This document shows, in pieces, positions 17,553-25,590 of a stretch of 64,000 nt of DNA. The position numbers were made by a program, and so were the translations under genes. Numbering within the stretch: the first letter of the stretch is position 1; every line of letters begins with the position of its first letter. The DNA lies in contig NZ_JAIEZP010000001.1 in assembly GCF_019679475.1 (NCBI RefSeq), positions 806,001-870,000 of the forward strand, given 5' to 3'. Source of the DNA: Hyphomonas sediminis (lineage in GTDB: Bacteria; Pseudomonadota; Alphaproteobacteria; Caulobacterales; Hyphomonadaceae). The notes under the pieces were generated by a model. It had not been told where the DNA came from. It did not search any database and worked only from the letters and a program-made list of their open reading frames with translations.

Positions 17553-18700
17553 TGCTGAAGACACGTTTGGCCGCAATCGGGCTGTCGGCTGCCCTGCTCA
17601 TGCTGGGGGGGTGCGATTTCATTCGCTATCCGGGCGATGGTGGTCCGCCGCCGGAGACGCCGGACGTTGGCCCGGCCATTCCGCCCGGCGCGCCCGGCCC
17701 GCCGCCGCCTGAGCCGGGGGAGGACCCCTGGGAAATTCCGCCGATGGAAGACGGCACGCCGGACGCAGACCCTGTAGACGGCGCGCCGCCTGAAACGGAA
17801 ACGCCGGGAACGGAAGTTCCCGTCGATGGCGGTACGGGCGAAGAAACGCTTCCCGGCGAAACGCCGGCGCAAGAGCCTGAGGATCAAGGCCCCGGCGCTT
17901 CCGAGCCGCCGGAAACAGAAACTCCGGTCACCGATCCGGAGCCTGAGCCCGAGCCGGAAACTGTTGTTGAGCCGGTGTTCAGCTACTACGCGCCGGGCGC
18001 TCTGCTGTCCGGTTCTGGCGCCGGCTTCTCAGAGCAGATCGTCCACGTGCCGGGCATGGTCTTCCCGATCAAATCGGCGCCGGCCTATCTGCAATCGCAG
18101 GTCTTCATGTTCGGCGGCGGTGTTGCCGGTGGCGACCAGTGCGACGCGCGCAACTATGCCTATCCGTGGCGGGACAATTTCTGCGAAAGCCGCTCGGCCA
18201 ATCGCAGCTCGCCTTTCTGCCCCGTCGCAAAGATCCACCAGGGTCAGGACATCCGGGTCGGCTCGGCGGCAGACTGCAACACCCTGCGCCGCCAAAGCGC
18301 AGCCGAGCGCGGCATCCATGAAGTGATCGCGGTCGAGGATGGCGTTATCTCGTCCATCGGTACGTATACGGTCAAATTGCGCAGCGAGGGCAGCATCTAC
18401 AATTACATGCACCTCAACATGAACCGTCTGGCCGTCACGGCTGGCCAGTTCGTCAAGGCGGGGGATCTGATCGGCTATGTCTCGAATGATTTTGGCGGCA
18501 CGCCGACGACCATCCACCTGCATTTCGAGATCACCCAGAACACCGCCGGCAGCGGCTGGGTCCATGTCCCGCCTTACCTGTCTCTGGTGGAAGCTTATGA
18601 GCGTCGCCAGAATGGCCCCGGCGAGGAGCTGGAGCCGGAAATCGGCATTGCCTCTGCGCCGGACTGGATCATCCCCGAAGGCTACGAGATCATAGAGTGA
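17552..18700 (+). CDS. M23-family metallopeptidase lipoprotein
   Basis: The 382 aa product has a lipoprotein signal ending MLGGC (Cys21) and a Pro/Glu-rich spacer of about 115 residues (28-142). The C-terminal LytM/M23 domain has zinc ligands H229 and D233 (HQGQD) and H324 in HLHFE, plus the catalytic-type H287 (YMHLN) and H322. All key residues are present, so an active peptidoglycan endopeptidase is expected. An inserted Cys-rich region (CDARNY, NFCESRS, FCPVAK, DCNT) may form disulfides in the periplasm. It is the last gene of the cassette and is followed by a terminator. Confidence 0.9.
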   Translation: MLKTRLAAIGLSAALLMLGGCDFIRYPGDGGPPPETPDVGPAIPPGAPGPPPPEPGEDPWEIPPMEDGTPDADPVDGAPPETETPGTEVPVDGGTGEETLPGETPAQEPEDQGPGASEPPETETPVTDPEPEPEPETVVEPVFSYYAPGALLSGSGAGFSEQIVHVPGMVFPIKSAPAYLQSQVFMFGGGVAGGDQCDARNYAYPWRDNFCESRSANRSSPFCPVAKIHQGQDIRVGSAADCNTLRRQSAAERGIHEVIAVEDGVISSIGTYTVKLRSEGSIYNYMHLNMNRLAVTAGQFVKAGDLIGYVSNDFGGTPTTIHLHFEITQNTAGSGWVHVPPYLSLVEAYERRQNGPGEELEPEIGIASAPDWIIPEGYEIIE

Positions 18701-18706
18701 AACAAG

Positions 18707-18733
18707 AAGGGCGGCTCTTGGGCCGCCCTTTTT
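18707..18733 (+). terminator. Rho-independent terminator of the envelope cassette
   Basis: Perfect 9 bp arms AAGGGCGGC and GCCGCCCTT enclose a 6 base loop and run into TTTTT. The hairpin starts 6 bp after the M23 gene stop and so closes the 13.9-18.7 kb operon. It also separates it from the convergent P-II gene. Confidence 0.88.
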
Positions 18734-18757
18734 CAGTTCGTGTTATGCCGCGCGGCC

Positions 18758-19102
18758 TCAGCCCGAAATTGCCTGCTCGTCGCGTTCGCCGGTGCGGATG
18801 CGCATGATGCCTTCCAGGTCATGCACGAAGATCTTGCCGTCGCCGATCGTGCCTGTGTTGGCTGCCTGGGTGATCGCTTCGATGAAGCGCTCCACATCGG
18901 CGTCAGCGCAGGCTAGCTCCACCTTCACCTTCGGCAGGAGGCGCACTTCGTATTCCGCGCCGCGATAGACCTCTGTCTTGCCTTGCTGGCGGCCATAGCC
19001 GCGCACTTCGGTCACGGTCAGGCCGGTCGCCCCGGCTTCCGAGATCGCCTCGATAACCGCGTCCAGACGGCTCGGTTTGAAGACTGCAGTGATCTGTTTC
19101 AT
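18758..19102 (-). CDS. P-II nitrogen regulatory protein
   Basis: The 114 aa protein matches GlnB/GlnK along its length. The T-loop YRGAEYEV carries Tyr51, the uridylylation site, and the signatures VTEVRGYGRQ and TGTIGDGKIFVHDLEGIMRIRTGE are intact. P-II trimers bind ATP/ADP and 2-oxoglutarate and control nitrogen targets. Neither glnA nor amtB is adjacent in the window, so GlnB versus GlnK cannot be decided from context. AGGAAAA precedes the ATG. Confidence 0.93.
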   Translation of the reverse strand: MKQITAVFKPSRLDAVIEAISEAGATGLTVTEVRGYGRQQGKTEVYRGAEYEVRLLPKVKVELACADADVERFIEAITQAANTGTIGDGKIFVHDLEGIMRIRTGERDEQAISG

Positions 19103-19166
19103 GGCGGTTTTCCTGTCTGGTCAGTCGGATGCTGCGCTTGCGAAGGTAATCAACATGGCAACGCCG

Positions 19167-19910
19167 TCAATGTTCTTCGCGTCTTGCCGCACGGGCAGGA
19201 CGCGCAATTCGCACGCGATCGGTCACAGGCGCGGCTGTTCCGCTCTTTGGCGGTGCATAGAGGCGTTTAACGGCTTCTATCAGGACCACGCCGCCCATGC
19301 CCGGCGCAATGAAGCGGCCAATCGCTTCCCAGCCTTCGGCGGCAGAAGTTACCAGGCCTAGATCGGTTGGCGGCATGTAAAGCGCGCTTGTGGAAGCGGT
19401 TACCTGGAAGAGGCCGGTCGACAGCAGGTTTGAAAGCTGGCTGCGGGTCCACGGGCGGCCCTGGCCAAACGGCGTCCGCGTTGCGCGTGACCAAAGGCCG
19501 GTCCGGTTGGCCGCGGCCAGGACAATGCGGCCTTCCGGCGCGGTCACCCGCCAGATTTCGCGCAGATAGGCGCGTGGGTCGCCTGTTTCCTCGAGGCCGT
19601 GAAGGATCACCACGCGGTCAAATAGTCCGTCTGAGAAGGGCAGGCGGGGGTCGCCAATGGCGACGGCGGCGTTTCCGCGCCCCGAATAATCCCAGTTCAC
19701 CGGCCCATGTTCATGCGGCACGCCGGCAATGATGCGGCGCGGCGTCTGCCCGAACGCGTCCAGAACGGGCAACGCATATCCCAGCCCCAATACAGACAAG
19801 CCCTTGGACTCGCCCCACAGATCGGTCAGCTTGCCCGATAGGATGCGTGCCGCCGCCTTTCCAAGGTCGGACGCATAGAAGCGTTCAAGGGTGACGGCGT
19901 CCTGTCGCAT
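19167..19910 (-). CDS. SAM-dependent class I methyltransferase
   Basis: The 247 aa protein has a Rossmann-type arrangement: LSVLGLGYALPVLDAF as motif I, DPRLPFSDGLFDRVVILHGLEETGDPRAYLREIWRVTAPEGRIVLAAAN as the motif post-I to IV region. This is the methyltransferase-11 pattern. The C-terminal tail is basic. Substrate is unknown. It is divergent from gloB, with 41 bp between the starts; a methyltransferase next to gloB is a common alphaproteobacterial arrangement. Confidence 0.85.
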   Translation of the reverse strand: MRQDAVTLERFYASDLGKAAARILSGKLTDLWGESKGLSVLGLGYALPVLDAFGQTPRRIIAGVPHEHGPVNWDYSGRGNAAVAIGDPRLPFSDGLFDRVVILHGLEETGDPRAYLREIWRVTAPEGRIVLAAANRTGLWSRATRTPFGQGRPWTRSQLSNLLSTGLFQVTASTSALYMPPTDLGLVTSAAEGWEAIGRFIAPGMGGVVLIEAVKRLYAPPKSGTAAPVTDRVRIARPARAARREEH

Positions 19911-19951
19911 CGTTATTGCTGCTCGCGGGTTCCTGTTTCCGGAGGTTAGAG

Positions 19952-20722
19952 ATGAGTGTCGTAATCGAAATACACCAGTTTCCCTGCCTTAAGGATAATT
20001 ACGGCTATCTGGTTCACGAGCCAGACAGCGGGCGCACCATTGCCATCGATACACCCGATGCCGCCGCTTATCTCGGCGAAGCGGAGAAGCTCGGCTGGCA
20101 TATCAGCGAGATCTGGAACACGCATTGGCATCCCGATCATGCCGGCGGCAATCTCCGCATCAAGGAAGAAACCGGCTGTCACATCATCGGTCCGGCGGGC
20201 GAAGCCGACAAGATCCCCGGTCTCGACCGGGCCGTGAAGGGCGGCGATATCGTCGAGTTTGGCAATACCAGCGCCAAGGTGATCGATGTGCCCGGCCACA
20301 CGCTCGGCCACATCGCGTTCCACCTGCCTGATCAGGATGCCGCTTTCGTTGGCGATGCTGTCTTTGCGCTCGGCTGCGGCCGGGTGTTCGAGGGCACGAT
20401 GGAAATGATGTGGGAAAGCCTGACGCGCCTGAAAAAGCTGCCGAAGAAAACCAGTCTCTACTGCGCCCATGAATACACCGCTTCGAATGCGAAATTCGCC
20501 CTCTCGATCGATCCGGAAAACAAGGCACTGCGGGAGTATGTCGCCTGGGTCGAAAAGCGCCGCGCCGAAGACAAGCCCACCGTTCCGGCCCTGCTGGAGC
20601 GGGAGCTGGCAACCAATCCCTTCCTGCGGGCCGATCTGCCGGAAATGCAGCTTGCCATGGGCCATCCGGGCAATGCGGCGGCCACCTTCGGCGAAATCCG
20701 TGGCCGGAAGGACAGGTTCTGA
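19952..20722 (+). CDS. gloB: Hydroxyacylglutathione hydrolase (glyoxalase II)
   Basis: The 256 aa enzyme would hydrolyse S-lactoylglutathione to lactate and glutathione. The metallo-beta-lactamase metal motif is THWHPDHAGG, with later ligands in VPGHTLGHIAFH, FVGDAVFALGCGRVFEG and YCAHEYTASNAKFA. The start at 19952 follows a GGAGG site and gives the usual N-terminus IHQFPCLKDNYGYLV; the frame extends upstream to 19916 without support. Its stop overlaps the cupin gene start by 1 base. Confidence 0.95.
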   Translation: MSVVIEIHQFPCLKDNYGYLVHEPDSGRTIAIDTPDAAAYLGEAEKLGWHISEIWNTHWHPDHAGGNLRIKEETGCHIIGPAGEADKIPGLDRAVKGGDIVEFGNTSAKVIDVPGHTLGHIAFHLPDQDAAFVGDAVFALGCGRVFEGTMEMMWESLTRLKKLPKKTSLYCAHEYTASNAKFALSIDPENKALREYVAWVEKRRAEDKPTVPALLERELATNPFLRADLPEMQLAMGHPGNAAATFGEIRGRKDRF

Positions 20723-21171
20723 TGGCGCCTGCGCTGTCGGGCGATCTTGGTGCGAAGGAGATTATCCGTCTCCTGAACCTGCAGCCTCATCCGGAAGGTG
20801 GCCATTACGGCGAGACATGGCGCACCGCCCCGGCAGAAGGCGGTCGCTCACCCCTGACCGCGATTTACTACCTGCTTCAGGCAGACGAGCTTTCCGCCTG
20901 GCACCGGGTCGATGCGGATGAAGCCTGGCTCTGGCATGCCGGAGGTCCGCTCGCCCTGACCATCGCGCCGGGAGAGGGCGGGGGCGCGCGGTCGATGATG
21001 CTTGGCCCGGACCTTCGCGCGGGGCAGCGCCCGCAGGCGATCGTGCCGGCCCATCACTGGCAGACGGCGGAGACGCTGGGCGCCTGGACGCTGGTGTCCT
21101 GCCTCGTTGCGCCTGGATTTGAGTTTTCAGGTTTTGCGCTGGCGCCGCCCGGCTGGCGGCCGGAGGCCTGA
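20722..21171 (+). CDS. Cupin (DUF985) family protein
   Basis: The 149 aa protein matches the DUF985 cupin family: IIRLLNLQPHPEGGHYGETWR, then TAIYYLLQADELSAWHRVDADEAWLWHAGGPL and late VAPGFEFSGFALAPPGW. The cupin barrel with clustered His residues could bind a sugar or metal. It is co-translated with gloB (TGATG junction). No biochemical role is firmly known. Confidence 0.87.
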   Translation: MAPALSGDLGAKEIIRLLNLQPHPEGGHYGETWRTAPAEGGRSPLTAIYYLLQADELSAWHRVDADEAWLWHAGGPLALTIAPGEGGGARSMMLGPDLRAGQRPQAIVPAHHWQTAETLGAWTLVSCLVAPGFEFSGFALAPPGWRPEA

Positions 21172-21190
21172 AGCGGCTGCCTGAAACAGA

Positions 21191-21250
21191 AAATCCTCCA
21201 ACGCCGTTGGAGGATTTCTGTCCTCCGTTGGAGGAATGGTTGGAGTTTTT
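21191..21250. terminator. Tandem hairpins, probable bidirectional terminator
   Basis: An almost perfect hairpin with arms AAATCCTCCAACG and CGTTGGAGGATTT spans 21191-21217. A second, shorter one (TCCTCC-GTT-GGAGGA) reuses the same core, and a TTTTTT run follows at 21245. It lies between the convergent cupin gene and phbB, so it could stop transcription from both sides. Confidence 0.65.
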
Positions 21251-21285
21251 TGCCGGGCTTATCCACGGGATAAGTCCGGCCCGGA

Positions 21286-22011
21286 TCAGCCCGCGATATA
21301 CTGCGCGCCGTTCACCGTCATCGTTGCGCCGGTGATGAACGCGGCTTCGTCGGAGGAGAGATACGCGCAGATCGAGGCGATCTCCTCGGCCTTGCCAAGC
21401 CGGCCCACGGGGATTGTCGCGATGATGCCTTCCAGCACCTTTTCCGGAACTGCCTGAACCATTTCGGTGTCGATATAGCCCGGCGCCACGACGTTTACGG
21501 TGATGCCTTTCTTGGCCCCTTCCTGCGCCAGCGCCTTGGTAAAGCCGATCAGGCCGGCCTTGGCGGCAGAATAGTTTGCCTGACCGAACTGGCCTTTCTG
21601 GCCGTTGATTGAGGAGATGTTGACGATGCGGCCCCAGTTGCGCTCACGCATCCCGTCCCAAACCTGGCGGGTCACGTTGAAGGCGGAGGTGAGGTCTACG
21701 TCGATCACCTGCTGCCACTGATCGCGGGTCATCTTGTGAAAGGGCGCGTCGCGGGTGATGCCGGCATTGTTGATCAGCACGTCCACCGGGCCGATGTCGG
21801 TCTCGATGGCTTTCAGGCCCGCGCCGACAGCGTCAAAATCCGCCACATCGAACTTGTAGACGCGGATACCGGTTTCCTTGGCGAAGGCCTCCGCCGCCGC
21901 ATCGTTCCCGCCATAATTGGCCGCAACCTTATATCCCTTGGCCTGCAGCATTTCGCTGATTGCCTTGCCGATGCCGCGCGTTCCGCCGGTCACCAGAGCT
22001 GTCTTTGCCAT
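21286..22011 (-). CDS. phbB: Acetoacetyl-CoA reductase
   Basis: The 241 aa short-chain dehydrogenase reduces acetoacetyl-CoA to (R)-3-hydroxybutyryl-CoA for polyhydroxyalkanoate synthesis. It has the cofactor loop TGGTRGIG, NNAG, and the catalytic Ser-Tyr-Lys in SSINGQKGQFGQANYSAAKAG; the QKGQFGQANY stretch is a PhbB hallmark. The C-terminus ends MTVNGAQYIAG, as in PhbB. GGGAGG precedes the ATG. phaR is divergent 157 bp away. phaA and phaC are not in the window. Confidence 0.95.
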   Translation of the reverse strand: MAKTALVTGGTRGIGKAISEMLQAKGYKVAANYGGNDAAAEAFAKETGIRVYKFDVADFDAVGAGLKAIETDIGPVDVLINNAGITRDAPFHKMTRDQWQQVIDVDLTSAFNVTRQVWDGMRERNWGRIVNISSINGQKGQFGQANYSAAKAGLIGFTKALAQEGAKKGITVNVVAPGYIDTEMVQAVPEKVLEGIIATIPVGRLGKAEEIASICAYLSSDEAAFITGATMTVNGAQYIAG

Positions 22012-22168
22012 GGTTCAAGTTCCTCCCGCTTCTCGTTGGTCTTCATCCTTGGCTATAAGCGGGGCACACATCAATAGCACATTGGTCTCTCGTGGATTTT
22101 GTGCCAAGATTTCGCACTAGCACAATAATTGCTTGCCCCAATGAAGGGCAGCTTCATGAGGTGAGGAC

Positions 22169-22762
22169 ATGGCCAGACAATCCGGCGCAGGTGGGCCGAT
22201 CATTATCAAGAAATACGCGAACCGGCGTCTCTATGACACGTCGACGTCGTCCTACGTTACGCTGGAACACCTGTCCGATCTTGTCCGTGAAGGCCAGGAT
22301 TTCGAAGTCCGCGACGCCAAGACCGGTGAAGACCTTACCCGTCAGGTACTGACCCAGATCATCTTCGAGCATGAAACCAAGGGGCAGGGCGCTTTGCCGC
22401 TCAACTTTCTGCGCCAGCTGATTGGCTTTTATGGTGGCGGCGCGCAGGCTTACCTGCCGTCCTTCCTTGAAATGTCTATGAATTCCTTTTCCGAGGCGCA
22501 AAAGGAGTGGCGCAAGGCGGCCAATCCGATGAGCCTGTTCGAGGCTCAGGCGCGCCGCAATATGGCGATGTTCGAGCAGGCCATGAAGATGTTCATGCCA
22601 GGCGGTATGCCAGCGGCAGGCGCAGCGCCTTCCGAGCCGCGCGCTTCGTCACAAACGCCGGCGAACCCGTTCATGGAATACCAGTCCGAAGCCCTTGCCG
22701 CGATGCAGGAGCAGATGGAAGTGATCCAGAAACAGCTGGCCGAGCTATCCCGCAAGGAATAG
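22169..22762 (+). CDS. phaR: Polyhydroxyalkanoate synthesis regulator PhaR
   Basis: The 197 aa protein begins with the PHB/PHA accumulation regulator DNA-binding domain: IIKKYANRRLYDTSTSSYVTLEHLSDLVREGQDFEV, then TRQVLTQIIFEHETKG. The C-terminal half is helical (YQSEALAAMQEQMEVIQKQLAEL) and probably mediates binding to PHA granules. PhaR represses phasin and its own gene until it is titrated by nascent polymer. Its divergence from phbB suggests control over the shared intergenic region. Confidence 0.94.
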   Translation: MARQSGAGGPIIIKKYANRRLYDTSTSSYVTLEHLSDLVREGQDFEVRDAKTGEDLTRQVLTQIIFEHETKGQGALPLNFLRQLIGFYGGGAQAYLPSFLEMSMNSFSEAQKEWRKAANPMSLFEAQARRNMAMFEQAMKMFMPGGMPAAGAAPSEPRASSQTPANPFMEYQSEALAAMQEQMEVIQKQLAELSRKE

Positions 22763-22809
22763 CCCGGCCAAAGTCCGGTAAATCTGAATCTGTGCCGGTT
22801 TGAACCGAG

Positions 22810-23406
22810 TCAGACGTCGCCTGCGACGCCGAAGTCCCGGCGTGCAGAGACGATCGTGACAATCACGCCTGCCAGAACATCCAGCAGCGTCATCGCTGTC
22901 AGGATAAAGAAGGTGGACGTTGCGAAGTTCGGCATCAGCAGGAACTGAACAAGGCAGAGGATGAACAGCAGCAGCGAAATGCCGTGATTGACGATGGTTG
23001 CGGTGCCCGTGCTGGTCGATTTAAGGATTTCCAGGAACAGGAAAATCACGGCCAGCAGCACAATGGCGTCGCCCTTGGTGAGCACCCATTCAACACCCGA
23101 GATCATCGGCAGGCCCATGAAGCGCTCGCCCAGCAGACTGGCGAGCGGCGCCAGCTGTGATTGGATCACCTGGCCGCTGGCATCGATGTCCTGCAGTGGG
23201 CCGCCGGCAGTCAGGGCCAGCAGGTTGTAAAGCACGACCGGAATGACCAGCAGCGGGAAGATGCCGAAGATTAGACGCATGAATGACCCCTGTTTTTGAG
23301 TTTCGCTGTCACCAGCGCGGCGTTTCTTGTCGCGCTCCATCTTGGCAACAGCCGCTCCCGCCAATGCGATCCGGGTATCCTTTGAGGCTTTATTGGCCAC
23401 GTCCAC
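22810..23406 (-). CDS. Hypothetical multi-pass membrane protein
   Basis: Up to 198 aa, with a basic N-terminal cytoplasmic stretch (ALAGAAVAKMERDKKRRAG) and about four hydrophobic segments (LIFGIFPLLVIPVVLYNLLAL, AIVLLAVIFLFLEIL, GISLLLFILCLVQFLL, FFILTAMTLLDVLAGVIVTIV). The longest frame starts at a GTG (23406). A second GTG two codons later (23400) has a better-spaced GAGG and may be the true start. I recognise no family. Confidence 0.72.
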   Translation of the reverse strand: MDVANKASKDTRIALAGAAVAKMERDKKRRAGDSETQKQGSFMRLIFGIFPLLVIPVVLYNLLALTAGGPLQDIDASGQVIQSQLAPLASLLGERFMGLPMISGVEWVLTKGDAIVLLAVIFLFLEILKSTSTGTATIVNHGISLLLFILCLVQFLLMPNFATSTFFILTAMTLLDVLAGVIVTIVSARRDFGVAGDV

Positions 23407-23481
23407 CCTCGCAAAGCCGGTTGCGTTTACCAGACTTGTCTAACGTATAGCTGTGGCAGTGGCGAGGGGCTTTGCGGCGCC

Positions 23482-23877
23482 TTAACTTCCGGACTTGTTG
23501 ACGGGCTTCTCGAAGCTGGCTTCCTCGGCTTTATGGTGCAGCTGAAGATTGAGCAGGATCGCCTTTGCCATCGGCAGAAGCCACAGGCAAAGCAGCGTCA
23601 CAACAGCGCCCACACCCACCATCGCGAGTGCTTTGAGGCCCAGAGACAAAGGACTCATCGGCACAAGGAACAGGAAGGGCGCCATAAGGATCAGCACCCC
23701 GAAACCAACAAAAAAAGCTGGGCCGTCGGCCGTGTCTGCCGCCGTCATGTCCCGGCCGCAATGCGGGCAGGAGTCATTCAGCTTCAGATAGCCCTTGAAG
23801 AGCTTGCCTTCGCCGCAAGTGCCGCAGCGTTGGCGAAGTCCGGCGAGAATGGGGGTCGGTTTATTGTCCATGTCCAA
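23482..23877 (-). CDS. DUF983 family membrane protein
   Basis: The 131 aa protein has an N-terminal zinc-ribbon (RCGTCGEGKLFKGYLKLNDSCPHCG) followed by two transmembrane segments (AFFVGFGVLILMAPFLFLV and ALAMVGVGAVVTLLCLWLLP). This is the DUF983 pattern, common in alphaproteobacteria, sometimes near cytochrome oxidase genes. Function is unknown. Same strand as the preceding membrane protein but separated by 75 bp. Confidence 0.87.
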   Translation of the reverse strand: MDMDNKPTPILAGLRQRCGTCGEGKLFKGYLKLNDSCPHCGRDMTAADTADGPAFFVGFGVLILMAPFLFLVPMSPLSLGLKALAMVGVGAVVTLLCLWLLPMAKAILLNLQLHHKAEEASFEKPVNKSGS

Positions 23878-23997
23878 TATTTAGGCCCGCCAAGCGGGAC
23901 GCGCGCCGTGACAAACGCCCGCGCCTCCTCTTGACGCGGGCGGACGCATTGCCCACGAGTGCGCCCGGTTTCAACGCCGCTGCCGGAGCAATCTTCT

Positions 23998-24939
23998 ATG
24001 TCCGAACCCATCTTCAGTCGCATCGCCATCATCGGTGTGGGCCTCATAGGCTCCTCGATCGCGCGGGCTGCGGTGGAGTATGGCGCGGCTGGCGAAGTCA
24101 TCCTCTATGACGCGGACACTGGAGTACGGGCCCGGTCAGAGGAGATTGGCCTCGGAACCGTTGCGCCTACGCTGGAGGCTGCTGTTTCTGATGCGGACTG
24201 TGTGATCGTCTGCGTGCCAGTTGGCGCGATTGGCGCGGTTGCTGCGGGCGCCGTGCCGAACATGAAATATGGCGCTATCCTCACGGATGTCGGCTCGGTG
24301 AAAAGCGAGGCGGCCAAGGCGCTGCACGCCGCCAGCGATGGCCGCATTCACGTCATCCCCGGTCACCCGATTGCAGGTACCGAACAATCCGGCCCGGATG
24401 CCGGTTTTGCGACCCTTTTCCGCGGCGCCTGGCACATCCTGACGCCTCTTTCGGGACAGGACGAAGCCTACCAGACCGCCACAGATGCGCTGGCCGCATT
24501 CTGGAAACAGCTCGGCGCCAGGGTCGAAGCAATGGATTCCGGCCGGCATGACCGCGTGCTCGCCATCACCTCCCACCTGCCGCACCTGATTGCTTTCAAC
24601 ATTGTAACGACCGCGTTCGATCTTGAATCGGTGGAAGAGGGTGAAGTGGTCAAATACTCCGCCGGCGGCTTCCGGGACTTTACCCGCATTGCAGCGTCCG
24701 ATCCGGTAATGTGGCGCGACGTGTTCCTCAACAACAAGGATGCCGTCCTCGAATGCCTTGGCCGGTTCTCGGAGGATCTTGCCGTTCTTCAGCGCGCCAT
24801 CCGCTGGGGTGACGGCGATACGCTGATCCGCGAGTTCACGCGCGCCCGCACAATCCGGAAGGCCATCATCGATGCCGGACAGGACTCGCGCGCCGTCAAT
24901 TTCGGGCGCAATTCGCCTGAGACTGAAGACGAAGACTGA
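23998..24939 (+). CDS. Prephenate/arogenate dehydrogenase
   Basis: The 313 aa NAD(P)-dependent enzyme would convert prephenate (or arogenate) to the tyrosine precursor. The Rossmann loop is IIGVGLIGSSIARA, followed by ILTDVGSVKSEAAKAL, GHPIAGTEQSGPDAG, and the catalytic-region SHLPHLIAFNIV. I use the ATG at 23998 rather than the frame start at 23959, because it gives the family N-terminus MSEPIFSRIAIIG. The partner gene hisC is not adjacent. No ACT domain is present, so feedback control by tyrosine would use other contacts. Confidence 0.93.
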   Translation: MSEPIFSRIAIIGVGLIGSSIARAAVEYGAAGEVILYDADTGVRARSEEIGLGTVAPTLEAAVSDADCVIVCVPVGAIGAVAAGAVPNMKYGAILTDVGSVKSEAAKALHAASDGRIHVIPGHPIAGTEQSGPDAGFATLFRGAWHILTPLSGQDEAYQTATDALAAFWKQLGARVEAMDSGRHDRVLAITSHLPHLIAFNIVTTAFDLESVEEGEVVKYSAGGFRDFTRIAASDPVMWRDVFLNNKDAVLECLGRFSEDLAVLQRAIRWGDGDTLIREFTRARTIRKAIIDAGQDSRAVNFGRNSPETEDED

Positions 24940-24958
24940 GGCCGGCTTATAGCGTCGT

Positions 24959-25531
24959 TTATTTGGGGGCGCGTTTCGCCAGAATCCGCTGCAGTGTGCG
25001 GCGGTGCATGTTCAGGCGGCGCGCCGTTTCCGAAACGTTGTGATTGCACAGCTCGTAAACCCGCTGGATGTGTTCCCAGCGCACGCGGTCTGCCGACATC
25101 GGGTTTTCCGGCGGGGCAGGGCGTTCGTCTTGGGTCGCGGTCAGCGACCGGATGATGTCTTCCACGTCGGCCGGCTTGGACAGGTAATCGACGGCGCCGG
25201 CCTTTACGGCGGCAACCGCTGTCGCAATCGCGCCATAGCCGGTCAGGATTACAGCGCGCGCTTCGGGGCGGTGCTTCTGCAGCACTTCAACCACATCCAG
25301 GCCGCTGCCATCTTCCAGGCGCAGGTCCAGCACCGCAAAGGCGGGCGGGTTGAGGCGGGCAATGTCCTTGCCTTCGGCAACGCTGGTCACGGCAGAAACA
25401 ACAAAGCCGCGTTGCGCCAGGGCGCGGGCGAGGCGCTGCACAAACGGGCCATCATCATCCATGACGAGGCAGGATTTATCTTCCACGCCCTCAAGGCTCG
25501 GATGCTGGTTCACGACGGCGGGGCGTTCCAT
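24959..25531 (-). CDS. regA: RegA/ActR/PrrA-type redox response regulator
   Basis: The 190 aa protein has a receiver domain with the phospho-acceptor Asp69 (AVLDLRLEDGSG) and Thr/Lys switch residues in ILTGYGAIATA and YLSKPAD. It ends in a Fis-type helix-turn-helix (VSETARRLNMHRRTLQRILAKR), which is nearly invariant in this family. GGAGAG precedes the ATG. It lies 59 bp downstream of the cognate kinase gene. Family members control photosynthesis, respiration, nitrogen and carbon fixation genes in response to redox. Confidence 0.93.
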   Translation of the reverse strand: MERPAVVNQHPSLEGVEDKSCLVMDDDGPFVQRLARALAQRGFVVSAVTSVAEGKDIARLNPPAFAVLDLRLEDGSGLDVVEVLQKHRPEARAVILTGYGAIATAVAAVKAGAVDYLSKPADVEDIIRSLTATQDERPAPPENPMSADRVRWEHIQRVYELCNHNVSETARRLNMHRRTLQRILAKRAPK

Positions 25532-25590
25532 ACGCTCTCTCCTTCAGGCGGTCTGGCCGTGGGTAAGCGAATATATGGCGGAAATGTCAA

